A stretch of DNA of 50,363 nt from Promethearchaeota archaeon. GTDB taxonomy: Archaea > Asgardarchaeota > Lokiarchaeia > Sigyniarchaeales > SOKP01. The translations under genes and the position numbers were made by a program. The stretch lies in assembly GCA_018238625.1 (NCBI GenBank), contig JABCSY010000018.1:1-50363 (forward strand), written 5' to 3'. The notes beneath the pieces are model-generated. The model was given only the letters and a program-made list of their open reading frames with translations, ran no database searches and was not told the DNA's origin. Below are positions 25,109-33,607 of this stretch, in pieces (position 1 is the first letter of the stretch; every line of letters begins with the position of its first letter).

Positions 25109-26225
25109 AATATATAGTCACATCAAACCAGATATTAAAAAAATTCTCAAAAAAGCGGAAGATTCGGAAGAAATCAGTCAAGATGAGGCTCTTAAACTAT
25201 TAAAAGTTACAGGGAAAGAATTTTTTGCTTTGCAACAAATAGCTGATCAGATTTGTTTTGAGAAGAAAAGTAATCTTGTAACATTTATTATAAATCAAAA
25301 TATAAATTTTACAAATATCTGTTATCAAGATTGTAAATTTTGCTCTTTTAGTGTTTCAAATAAGGATAAAGAAAGTTTTTTACAAACTCATGAAGAAATT
25401 AGAAAAAAAATAATTAAGGCTAAAGATGCTGGATGTACGGAGGTTTGCATCCAAGGTGGAATAAATCCCGAACTTGATTTTGACTATTACCTAAAAATTT
25501 TAAAGATTGTAAAAGAAGTTGATGCTAAAATGCATACGCACGCTTTTTCACCTCAAGAAGTTTTTTATATGTCAAAATTATATGGAGCTTCTATTGAAAA
25601 TACATTAAAAGAATTAAAGAAAGCGGGATTAGATTCAATGCCCGGCACTGCCGCTGAAATTTTAGTTGATGATGTTAGGAAAATCATATGCCCCAATAAA
25701 TTATCAACATCTCAATGGATTAATGTGATAAGTACAGCTCATAAATTAAATATCCCTACTACTTCAACTATGATGTATGGTCACATCGAAGATTTACGAG
25801 ACAGAATCAAACACCTTGAAGTGTTAAGGGAGATTCAAAAAGAGACTTCAGGTTTTACTGAATTTGTTCCTTTGCCCTTTATTAAGGAAAAACCAATACT
25901 ATCGACCTTAACAGACTTCCCTTTAAAACCGAGTTTTGGAATGGCAGATTTGAAACTCTTCTGTGTAGCAAGAATATTTTTTAACAATTACATTGATAAT
26001 ATTCAATGTTCTTGGGTTAAATTGGGTCCAAAATTTGCTCAAGTATCTCTTAATTACGGAGTAAATGATTTTTCTGGGACGCTAATGGAAGAAAATATAT
26101 CAAAAAGTGCAGGAGCTGAATTTGGAGAGTATTTATCTCCAGAGGAAATGATTGAAATTATTAAAGCTACAGGAAAACGCCCAGCACAGAGAGATACGTT
26201 ATATAAAATCTTAAAATTTCACTAA
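25101..26225 (+). CDS. cofH: 5-amino-6-(D-ribitylamino)uracil-tyrosine transferase, CofH subunit
   Basis: This radical-SAM partner of CofG joins tyrosine to the riboflavin precursor 5-amino-6-ribitylaminouracil. Cluster ligands are C74, C78, C81 in NICYQDCKFC. CIQGGINPELDFDYYL and MPGTAAEILVDDVRKIICPNKL are CofH/MqnC-type signatures. Full length at 374 aa. It is the last gene of the overlapping set, which starts from the amidohydrolase. Its stop overlaps the convergent dehydrogenase gene by 4 bp, so transcription must end within coding sequence. Confidence 0.95.
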   Translation: MSEIYSHIKPDIKKILKKAEDSEEISQDEALKLLKVTGKEFFALQQIADQICFEKKSNLVTFIINQNINFTNICYQDCKFCSFSVSNKDKESFLQTHEEIRKKIIKAKDAGCTEVCIQGGINPELDFDYYLKILKIVKEVDAKMHTHAFSPQEVFYMSKLYGASIENTLKELKKAGLDSMPGTAAEILVDDVRKIICPNKLSTSQWINVISTAHKLNIPTTSTMMYGHIEDLRDRIKHLEVLREIQKETSGFTEFVPLPFIKEKPILSTLTDFPLKPSFGMADLKLFCVARIFFNNYIDNIQCSWVKLGPKFAQVSLNYGVNDFSGTLMEENISKSAGAEFGEYLSPEEMIEIIKATGKRPAQRDTLYKILKFH

Positions 26226-28084
26226 ATTCTATGATCTTGCAAAAGACTTAAGACGTAACGTTGTGTAATTAAATCTGAACTTACTTTTCCTAAAACCTTT
26301 CCGTCCTTAACAACTGGCATAGCAGAAATTTGATATTGTTCTAATTCACGTACAATGTCTAGCATAGTATAATCCGGGGAGGCTGTTATGACATCTTTAG
26401 TCATAATTTTTTCAACGGTAACATCACACACCCCATCAGCAGCAGCTTGGGTTATATCCCAATCGGTTGCAACTCCTATAAGCTTACCTTTTGAAAGAAC
26501 GGCAACTATACCAGAACTTTCATCTATCATTAACTTTGCAACATCTTGCATGCTACTGTTCATATCTATTGTTGGAGTCGGAACCATTATATCCTTAGCA
26601 GTTCGTTGGCTTTCTTTTGCTGAAAGTCGTTGGATGCTTACACGCTGCGCAGCTGTACAAGGTAGCATGTCTGGGTTAGCTGCTAATAAATCAACTAGTT
26701 CAATCATGTTATGGTGAATAACATTTTCTCTATATTCCTCTCCCGCTATTAGGCGTTGTTTTGATAGTTTAGCAAATTCATCTTCGTGATCCTTCAGCCA
26801 TTTTTCTACTGCTTCAGGATTTCCTAGCATTTCATCCGGTATTTGAAGGTTTTCAGGTGTCTTGATAATATGTTCTTGAGCGGCAAAAATTACGCCCCCT
26901 GAATTAACTAAATAATCGTTAGCTATCATTACTCCTTTTTCGCCATACACTATTTGCTCCATGCGGGTTCTAGCTGCCCTTCTATTGGGATCTGGAGAGT
27001 AAGTATTTGCACCTTCAATAATTACTGACCATTTTCCCATTCGATCGACCAACATCGATGCCTCATCAGAAGAGCGTACGCCTAAATAATTAAATATTGG
27101 AGCAGCAGGTACCATACAAAAAGCGTTCTCAAGAAGTAAGTTATTAGCGTTTGTAGAATATTTGGTTGGATGTTTATATCCCTCGGGTGCAACCTTATCT
27201 TTAAAATATGTATTAGTAACTAAGCCAAAGTTTTTCCATAAACCGAAAAGTTCTTCAATTGGAAGCCCATTTTCATTATATAAATAACCTTCCAAATCAC
27301 TTATACCTATTACTTTAGCAGCAGAGATTCGTTCTTTTAGTATACGTGAAGCATGTGCTCCAACAGCTCCAAAGCCTTGAATGATTACCGTAAGATCACT
27401 CTCTTCGGGTATTTCTAAATTAGCAAATTGAGGTAGAACTCTCAATCGTGGCAGTATTTTCAATAAAGTCTGCAACGCAATCACAACCCCTCCCGCTGCG
27501 CCCCCTAATTCATCTATTCGATTACCCCCCATATCGGCTGGTTTAGATACAGCGCTATCCAATCCATTTTCTATAGCAACTAATTTCATATCAGCATCTT
27601 TAGTTCCAACATCTGGACCTGGAACATAAATATCTTTATATTGTCGTATCAAACGGGCAAAACCGCTAACTATTTTGTCGTGTTCTTCAGGAGAGATAGT
27701 TCGCTCAGCCACAATACCTGATTTTCCACCCCCATAAGGAAGGTTAGCGGCTGCGTTTTTTAGAGTCATGCCTCGAGCTAAATTATGTATATCAGCGGGA
27801 GTTATGTCTGGTAACATTCTAATACCACCCATAGACGGCCTTCCCATAGAAAGATTATCGACAACTAAATATCCCCCAATTTCTAATTGTGAACTCTCAT
27901 CCCATATACAGGCTACAAGTTGAGGGCCAAGTCTATCGCTTACAATTCCTAACCTTGATAAAAGGTGCTCATCAACATTAGTAAATTCTAGATAACATTT
28001 CCCTTTATCTTTTTTAAGTCTATTTTTTAGAGTAGCTTCCGGAAGATGCTCGCGAAGATAAACATCCATCTTTTTTGGAATCAT
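26222..28084 (-). CDS. Glu/Leu/Phe/Val dehydrogenase-type protein fused to two CBS domains
   Basis: Residues ~1-480 are a glutamate dehydrogenase-family enzyme: GGIRMLPDITPADIHNLARGMTLKNA, then PYGGGKSGI with the catalytic Lys region, then GPDVGTKDADM and the Rossmann loop IIQGFGAVGAHASRIL. Residues ~500-620 are two CBS modules (KDIMVPTPTI, then EKIMTKDVI), which bind adenine nucleotides or S-adenosylmethionine in other proteins. The fusion suggests energy-state control of oxidative deamination. The amino-acid preference is not certain. The gene is divergent from the ABM-fold gene. The ATG at 28084 is used; a second ATG lies five codons in. Confidence 0.88.
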   Translation of the reverse strand: MIPKKMDVYLREHLPEATLKNRLKKDKGKCYLEFTNVDEHLLSRLGIVSDRLGPQLVACIWDESSQLEIGGYLVVDNLSMGRPSMGGIRMLPDITPADIHNLARGMTLKNAAANLPYGGGKSGIVAERTISPEEHDKIVSGFARLIRQYKDIYVPGPDVGTKDADMKLVAIENGLDSAVSKPADMGGNRIDELGGAAGGVVIALQTLLKILPRLRVLPQFANLEIPEESDLTVIIQGFGAVGAHASRILKERISAAKVIGISDLEGYLYNENGLPIEELFGLWKNFGLVTNTYFKDKVAPEGYKHPTKYSTNANNLLLENAFCMVPAAPIFNYLGVRSSDEASMLVDRMGKWSVIIEGANTYSPDPNRRAARTRMEQIVYGEKGVMIANDYLVNSGGVIFAAQEHIIKTPENLQIPDEMLGNPEAVEKWLKDHEDEFAKLSKQRLIAGEEYRENVIHHNMIELVDLLAANPDMLPCTAAQRVSIQRLSAKESQRTAKDIMVPTPTIDMNSSMQDVAKLMIDESSGIVAVLSKGKLIGVATDWDITQAAADGVCDVTVEKIMTKDVITASPDYTMLDIVRELEQYQISAMPVVKDGKVLGKVSSDLITQRYVLSLLQDHRI

Positions 28085-28203
28085 GATTTCTTTCCTAATA
28101 TTTTCTTATCTTAATTTAAGTAATACTTCAATTGATAATAATTTAAGATTGATTTTAAGGTATAATTATTTTAGGATAGTTTTACTTATATGGATTTTTA
28201 AGT

Positions 28204-28215
28204 GTAATTAATTAC
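28204..28215. promoter_or_regulatory. 12-bp palindrome at the ABM-gene promoter
   Basis: GTAATTAATTAC is a perfect palindrome about 20 bp after a TATA-like CTTATATGG (28185-28193) and 24 bp before the ATG at 28239. Its position near the expected start site fits a repressor operator, but it could be chance in AT-rich DNA. Confidence 0.35.
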
Positions 28216-28238
28216 TTGATGTACGAGATAAAATAGAA

Positions 28239-28529
28239 ATGGTAACGATAATAGCAACACTTAAAGTAAAAGAAGGCAAACTCGATGAAGCAATTGAAGT
28301 TTTGAAGAAAATAGGCCCTCAGATAAAAGCTTCGGAGCCAGGAACTTTAGAATACATTCCTCACACAGTCGCAGGTCGTAAATTTAAAAATACGATTATT
28401 TTTTACGAGAAATACGAAAGTGAAGAAGCAATGAAAACACACATGGCTAACTTAGCTAAAGCAACTGCGAAATTAGTTCCGTTATTAGAACCCGGAATGG
28501 ATTTAAAAACTTGTTTTGAAATAGTTTAA
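28239..28529 (+). CDS. antibiotic biosynthesis monooxygenase (ABM/YgiN)-fold protein
   Basis: This 96-aa dimeric ferredoxin-like barrel protein matches the quinol/antibiotic monooxygenase superfamily. It has MVTIIATLKVKEGKLDEAIEVLKK at the start, SEPGTLEYIPH in the middle, then IIFYEKYESEEAMKTHMANL. Such proteins act without cofactors on quinols or reactive metabolites, or only bind them. It is a single gene divergent from the dehydrogenase-CBS gene. The start is the only good one. Function beyond the fold is not readable. Confidence 0.82.
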   Translation: MVTIIATLKVKEGKLDEAIEVLKKIGPQIKASEPGTLEYIPHTVAGRKFKNTIIFYEKYESEEAMKTHMANLAKATAKLVPLLEPGMDLKTCFEIV

Positions 28530-28549
28530 AAAATATATTTTTATTTTTT

Positions 28550-30124
28550 TTAATTGTCTTGAATAAAAGGTTTGCCAAAACTCAAGCACAATTCTGCTCT
28601 ACTTAACTCCCGTCCTATATAATAAATATGAGCCAAACTGTTAGTTAAGTTTAATTCAAGAATTTTTTTACCAAGTGCTTCCGCACTACTCCCTATTAAA
28701 GTCTTAAGAAGAATATTATCGTTAGAAAAAAACATAACATAGATTTCTTTAGCGTAATGGTTTACATAGAATTTAAAATATCCTTTTTTATCGGGAGTAT
28801 AGCCAAGATCGTATTTGTTCACAAGAATAGCTTTCGTTTTATTAATATCGGGTATTTTTTGACTTGTTTTTCCTTTTGCTTTAAAAATATTAATGCCGTG
28901 ATTTATAGGAGGTGTTTTTTTGAATTTTGAGACATAATTTAGTTTCACGCTCTCTTTAAGTTCGGCTACCCCACCCATTAATTTAGTGCTATGCTCAACG
29001 GTAAATAATATCCCCATATCCAATTCAATTGCGATGCTTGCCAACAACCCATTTATTCCCACTGAATCGATATCCATAAGCTCTACTACGTTAGAAACGC
29101 CAAAGAAGAGAGGTAATTCCAATTTCCTATTTTTTTCTTTTAAAACTTGCTTTTTATACAAGAAATATGCTTCCAAAGAATTGCAGATCCCTGGAACGAT
29201 GGGAGTCTCTAATAGTGGATCGGCAATCAACTTTTTAAATCCTTCTTGTCTCAATTCTTGCGTTAATTTAAACAAATTTTTTACTCTTCTTTCTGGTTCT
29301 TTAGGGAAATAGGAAGACTTGATGTTTGTTGGTAATATTACAATAGGTATATCTCTAGGAATACTTAAGAGATCCTTATAATTTCCAAGATCTAAACTTA
29401 GGATCATATCCACGCCTTCATCAACAGCAGCCAAAATTTCACTTTTTTCCATTGAATCGACACTAATTAAAACATTAAACTTATTTCGTATAAGATTAAC
29501 AATCTCTTTTACCCTCTCTGGATATAGTTTGTTTGCTACGCATCCAATATCAATAATATCGGCACCAGATTCGATATAATGTTTTGCTTTTTTAATTATC
29601 TCTTGATTACTTTTTTCTGGACAATTAACAATTTCGGCAATAATCGGAGGAGGAAGATTACGTCCAATCACAATATCTGAGATTTTTTTGTTGATATAAA
29701 AAGTATGGAATCCAAGATCGTTCTTAGCTATTTCGATCTGTTCCTTAACAATTTCTTCATATATATTTTCGCAAGAAATCTCCAATAACTTATTTGCTGC
29801 AACTTTATTCGATAATTTGATAGTTTCCAAATGTTTTATAATCATAGGAAGGTCGGAAGCGAATTCAGGACCTTTCTTTATGTCTATTGAATATTGCTCC
29901 TCTATTTTTGTAGTATCCCACTGAACGAATCCCGGAAGGAGGATTAACGCGTATTCACTTAGAGAAACAACTTTTATAATATCTTCAACAATATCTTCCG
30001 ATAGAAAAGCAGAAATAGTTATGGGAGCTTTAACTACGTCAATCTTGTATTTTTTAATAGGCTCTATAACGTTCTTTATGATTGGATAACTATTTATCCC
30101 AGTAATAATTAAAATTTTCTTAAT
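28550..30124 (-). CDS. dihydropteroate synthase-related protein (archaeal, TIGR00284 type)
   Basis: The C-terminal part is a TIM barrel of the dihydropteroate synthase family: IIAEIVNCPEKSNQ, then SGADIIDIGCVANK, then VLISVDSMEKSEIL. It is thought to join the pterin to the ribofuranosyl-aminobenzene moiety of methanopterin. The first ATG (29845) cuts the protein short. The same frame is open upstream and encodes KKILIITGINSYPIIK, the expected N-terminus. The codon just before it is ATT (30122-30124), which overlaps the stop of the DUF1464 gene. I use that ATT, giving 524 aa. Neighbours are other methanopterin genes. Confidence 0.85.
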   Translation of the reverse strand: MKKILIITGINSYPIIKNVIEPIKKYKIDVVKAPITISAFLSEDIVEDIIKVVSLSEYALILLPGFVQWDTTKIEEQYSIDIKKGPEFASDLPMIIKHLETIKLSNKVAANKLLEISCENIYEEIVKEQIEIAKNDLGFHTFYINKKISDIVIGRNLPPPIIAEIVNCPEKSNQEIIKKAKHYIESGADIIDIGCVANKLYPERVKEIVNLIRNKFNVLISVDSMEKSEILAAVDEGVDMILSLDLGNYKDLLSIPRDIPIVILPTNIKSSYFPKEPERRVKNLFKLTQELRQEGFKKLIADPLLETPIVPGICNSLEAYFLYKKQVLKEKNRKLELPLFFGVSNVVELMDIDSVGINGLLASIAIELDMGILFTVEHSTKLMGGVAELKESVKLNYVSKFKKTPPINHGINIFKAKGKTSQKIPDINKTKAILVNKYDLGYTPDKKGYFKFYVNHYAKEIYVMFFSNDNILLKTLIGSSAEALGKKILELNLTNSLAHIYYIGRELSRAELCLSFGKPFIQDN

Positions 30125-31211
30125 TTAAATCACTCAATAGTTTTTCTTTATCAAATGGAATAAAAATATCGTCTAAAATTGAGCCCTTAGCTTCTTTGAT
30201 CTTTAAATTGCTTACTATTGGTTCAAATTCGCCCCCCAGTAGACCATTTGCTATGAATGCTGCACCTTGGGCGGCACGCTTGGATAAGCTACTATAAGAG
30301 GTCATCAATTTAACGGGAACACCGATGTCTATACTATTTATAATTTTATCTTTTATGTAATGTAATTCTGAACCTCTTCCCGCCAATAATATTTCGTATA
30401 TTTTATCTTTGCTTGAAAAAGATGAAGAAATTCCGTAAATCGCTTTAGTTACATCTGAGATGTATGCGTTAAGAGCCATCTTCGTCTGTTCGTCTTTTTT
30501 AGCTAGTAAAATTATTTCTTTTAAGCTTAAATCTTCGTATCCAGCAATAAAAGACACTCCTCCCTTGTAAATGTTTTCTTTTTTAATGTGTTTAATTAAA
30601 TAAGCTAATTCTCCATCGAGACTTCCACAGGCTCTAAAACCCATAATGTTAGAGCCCCCAATTCCGTCAATAATTTGTCCGTTTTCAATAGCTAAAACGG
30701 CTGTAAATCCGTAACCAATTTCTACCATAATGAAGTTAGATTTTTCTGGACCAATATTCAACCTTTCCATTTGATCTCGTATGCCCGTAACAGCAGTACA
30801 TAGTTTATCTGCGGTCCCAAGGTCAATTTTATTGATTTTACGATGTCTGGGTACGGTTGGTAAATGTTTAACACCAGGTACAATAACTCCGGGTATGTTT
30901 TCCGCTTTTATCAAACGAAGGACTTCTCCTAGACCGATTAATTTATCCTTCTCTTTTTTATTAAATTTTAATAATGTAAAAAAAATATCTTTTTCAGTTA
31001 TATCTTTAATATTTTTCAACGGTAATCCAAAACCGCTAGGTGCTACTATTAAATCAACGTTTCCAATTGATTTTATGATTGATATAGCTTTATGTGGTTC
31101 TTTCATTAGTTCCTTTGTGGGAATAGAAGCATCTAGGATAATTTCATTGTTTTCCAAACCAAAAAAATCCCAAGAAAGAGAGCCAGGGTCAATTCCGATT
31201 ACCTTATACAC
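30120..31211 (-). CDS. DUF1464 family protein, ASKHA-fold kinase-like
   Basis: This ~363-aa archaeal protein has the actin/hexokinase-type fold. VIGIDPGSLSWDFFG near the N-terminus is a phosphate-binding loop, LGTADKLCTAVTGI and VEIGYGFTAVLAIENGQIIDGIGG are the second phosphate and adenosine motifs, and EILLAGRGSELHYIKD is the third. The family is common in archaea with tetrahydromethanopterin, but its substrate is unknown. GTG at 31211 puts the start just before YKVIGIDPG; a TTG at 31220 is possible. Its stop overlaps the ATT start of the dihydropteroate synthase-related gene, so the two are translationally coupled. Confidence 0.8.
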   Translation of the reverse strand: MYKVIGIDPGSLSWDFFGLENNEIILDASIPTKELMKEPHKAISIIKSIGNVDLIVAPSGFGLPLKNIKDITEKDIFFTLLKFNKKEKDKLIGLGEVLRLIKAENIPGVIVPGVKHLPTVPRHRKINKIDLGTADKLCTAVTGIRDQMERLNIGPEKSNFIMVEIGYGFTAVLAIENGQIIDGIGGSNIMGFRACGSLDGELAYLIKHIKKENIYKGGVSFIAGYEDLSLKEIILLAKKDEQTKMALNAYISDVTKAIYGISSSFSSKDKIYEILLAGRGSELHYIKDKIINSIDIGVPVKLMTSYSSLSKRAAQGAAFIANGLLGGEFEPIVSNLKIKEAKGSILDDIFIPFDKEKLLSDLN

Positions 31212-31375
31212 AATAATCAATAAATCTTTTAATTTACTAATTATAAAAGTTCAATAATTCTTTTTATTTTAATGGTTCTTCTTTAAAATTAAAAAGTTAT
31301 TATTAAAATATAAAGAATTAAAAATCTTGGAAGTATTCTAATTTATACAAATTAATACATTAAATATCTAAAGTA

Positions 31376-32107
31376 ATGTCATCTAGATTTCAAACAAATC
31401 CCAAATCTATAGGCTTAAAAGAAGATTACTTGTACGAAGTTTTAGCAACAACTTTCTCAATTAATAACAACAAGATCATACCAAATACGGCATGCATGGG
31501 TATAAGATTAATAGATGATAGCTCGATAAAATTGCGTCCTTATCCAAACACATCTACGTACAAAAATTTGAGAAGTAATAAACTTATCACGCTCAATTTT
31601 GTTGACGACATTTATCTTTATTCTTTAGCTTCATTAAAAGATTTTAAACGATCTAAGAACATCAAAATTTTTCCAGAAGAATTTTACGACTATTATAAAT
31701 TAGAGAATAAAGAAAATATTCACTTAAATTCAGAAATAGTTTCATTACCTTATATAAAGCAAGCATGGGCAATGATCGCTTGCGTATCTATGGGCGAAGA
31801 GCAGATCGCTAAAGATGACAATTTAGGAGAATCGAAGGTTATTGAATTTACCCTATCAATCATTTCTTGCGATAAATTTAACGATTCTTTTAAGATTTTT
31901 AATAGAGCAGAAAATTTAGCCTTGGAAACTATTATTTTAGCAACTAAATTAAAAGTTGCTGAAGAAAAAAAAGACAAATCTTTAGTCCAAAAAATTGAGC
32001 AAAAAATAGAAGATTATTTTGTCGAAATACAAAGATTTGGAAAAAACTTAAGTGCTTTAAAAGCAGTAGAACATGTTAAGGACTATATTAAAAATTTAAA
32101 GGATTAG
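31376..32107 (+). CDS. DUF447 family archaeal flavin-barrel protein
   Basis: This 243-aa protein resembles the archaeal DUF447 family, an FMN-binding split-barrel-like fold. DYLYEVLATTFSINNNKIIPNTACMGIRL at the N-terminus, LRPYPNTSTYKNLRSNKLITLNF and a C-terminal helical RAENLALETIILATKL are the conserved blocks. In methanogens such genes sit with methanopterin genes, as here, but no reaction is proven. It lies on the plus strand between two minus-strand methanopterin genes, and its last bases overlap the mptD stop. It is divergent from DUF1464. Confidence 0.78.
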   Translation: MSSRFQTNPKSIGLKEDYLYEVLATTFSINNNKIIPNTACMGIRLIDDSSIKLRPYPNTSTYKNLRSNKLITLNFVDDIYLYSLASLKDFKRSKNIKIFPEEFYDYYKLENKENIHLNSEIVSLPYIKQAWAMIACVSMGEEQIAKDDNLGESKVIEFTLSIISCDKFNDSFKIFNRAENLALETIILATKLKVAEEKKDKSLVQKIEQKIEDYFVEIQRFGKNLSALKAVEHVKDYIKNLKD

Positions 32108-32499
32108 TTTTTAGTCGTTATTTTATCAATAAACATCAAAGGATATCTGAGGTCTTCAACCCACTCTACTTTTGCCGTGATTTCAACTGATTTATATTCG
32201 AGCACAACTGTCGCGTTTATGACTTTTCCAGTAATCTCATCGTACTCAAATTCGGTTGATTTATCCCCTTTGATTTTTTCGCGGTCAATGTTAATTTTAA
32301 CAGATTTTACATATGGTTGACATGAGATTGCTGCTTCTATACCTTTTTCGATAGAATCAATAACCTTCGTATTTGAAGATATTGGTATCCCACATAAAAT
32401 ATGATAAAGAGCTCCTAATTTTATACCTATTTCGAAACTAGCTCTTTCTCTTAAACTTACATTGGAAGAAAAATAGACTTTTTCTTTATCGTTGGACAT
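32104..32499 (-). CDS. mptD: archaeal dihydroneopterin aldolase MptD
   Basis: MptD converts 7,8-dihydroneopterin to 6-hydroxymethyl-dihydropterin plus glycolaldehyde for methanopterin. The archaeal family (not homologous to bacterial FolB) is recognised by ERASFEIGIKLGALYHILCG, IPIS near the N-terminus and CQPYVKSVKINID in the middle. At 131 aa it has the usual length. Its ATG overlaps the stop of the beta-RFAP synthase gene (TAATG), so the two are translated together. Confidence 0.85.
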   Translation of the reverse strand: MSNDKEKVYFSSNVSLRERASFEIGIKLGALYHILCGIPISSNTKVIDSIEKGIEAAISCQPYVKSVKINIDREKIKGDKSTEFEYDEITGKVINATVVLEYKSVEITAKVEWVEDLRYPLMFIDKITTKN

Positions 32500-33512
32500 T
32501 AAACATCATCTAAAAATTCAATTTTTGCTCCACAATTATTAGGTTTGCATATGTAAATATGGCCAATAATATTATTCAGGCGCATTTGAACATTTTTTAA
32601 AAGTTTATTCGCATCTTCATCAGATTCAACAATTCCGACTATGCTTGGTCCGAAAGAAGACATTCCAAATGCTTTAACTCCAAAGTCTTCAAAAAGAGAT
32701 AGAACATTTTTGACAATATCATGTTGTAGAGATATCTCTATTTTCTTGAACCCGATACGTTGTATTCTTTTTAAACCTTCACCAAAACATTCCAAATCTT
32801 CGTTAATAATTCCAGGAATAACTTTCATCAAAATTTGGTGCGAAACTTCATTAACTTCTTCCTTTGGGATTGGAGCATGACTTTGAAAAATGCTTATTTC
32901 TTCGTCTCCGTAAGCTCCTTTTTTAACATTGGGTATAACTAATACAAATCTCCAATGTTTGGGTATTGGATATCTCATAATCGTAAGAGCTGGATCGGCT
33001 GTTGTTGAAGCTGAGGAAGGTAAGAACGATTCTTTCTCTTTTCCTTTACCAAAATTATGTCCTGCATCAATTATAAAGCCACCTTTCTCAAAACCTCTCC
33101 ACCCAATTCCTGATGTTCCGCCTCTTTGAACCAATTTTGTTAATTCTTGTACGGACACGCTCTTATTTTTCAGCTTAGTAATAGCAATTGCGATTGCTAA
33201 AGATAATTGAGTTTTAGAACCCAATCCTACATGACTTGGATAATATCTTTTAAGATTAAAATGAAAGTTTTTATTATTTATATTATATGCCTTGAAAATT
33301 TTCGATGCTTGTTCGTTAATTACTTCTATTGATTCTCGATAATACTTGTGAGCTTCAATTTTAAATTCTTCTGCGTGATTTGTCGCTTCAAAAACTACAT
33401 TAGGACGGTCTAACATGAGACCAATTCCACCATCAACTCTACCAGTGTATCCATTCTCGTCGATTAAGGAAAGGTGGATTCTACACGGGGTTGTAATTCT
33501 TATTTTTACCAT
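32499..33512 (-). CDS. beta-ribofuranosylaminobenzene 5'-phosphate synthase
   Basis: This GHMP-kinase-fold enzyme condenses p-hydroxy- or p-aminobenzoate with PRPP, the committed step of methanopterin synthesis. VKIRITTPCRIHLSLIDENG, GRVDGGIGLMLDRPNVVFEA and SHVGLGSKTQLSLAIA (the GHMP glycine/serine loop) are all present, and RGGTSGIGW is a family marker. Full length at 337 aa. It is the first gene of a two-gene unit with mptD. Confidence 0.93.
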   Translation of the reverse strand: MVKIRITTPCRIHLSLIDENGYTGRVDGGIGLMLDRPNVVFEATNHAEEFKIEAHKYYRESIEVINEQASKIFKAYNINNKNFHFNLKRYYPSHVGLGSKTQLSLAIAIAITKLKNKSVSVQELTKLVQRGGTSGIGWRGFEKGGFIIDAGHNFGKGKEKESFLPSSASTTADPALTIMRYPIPKHWRFVLVIPNVKKGAYGDEEISIFQSHAPIPKEEVNEVSHQILMKVIPGIINEDLECFGEGLKRIQRIGFKKIEISLQHDIVKNVLSLFEDFGVKAFGMSSFGPSIVGIVESDEDANKLLKNVQMRLNNIIGHIYICKPNNCGAKIEFLDDV

Positions 33513-33607
33513 TTTTAGTTAAGCTTTAAAAAAATTTAAAACTAAGATTATGAATTTTCAAAATAATATAAATATAATATAAATATAAATTGGGGTAGAA
33601 ATAAGAT

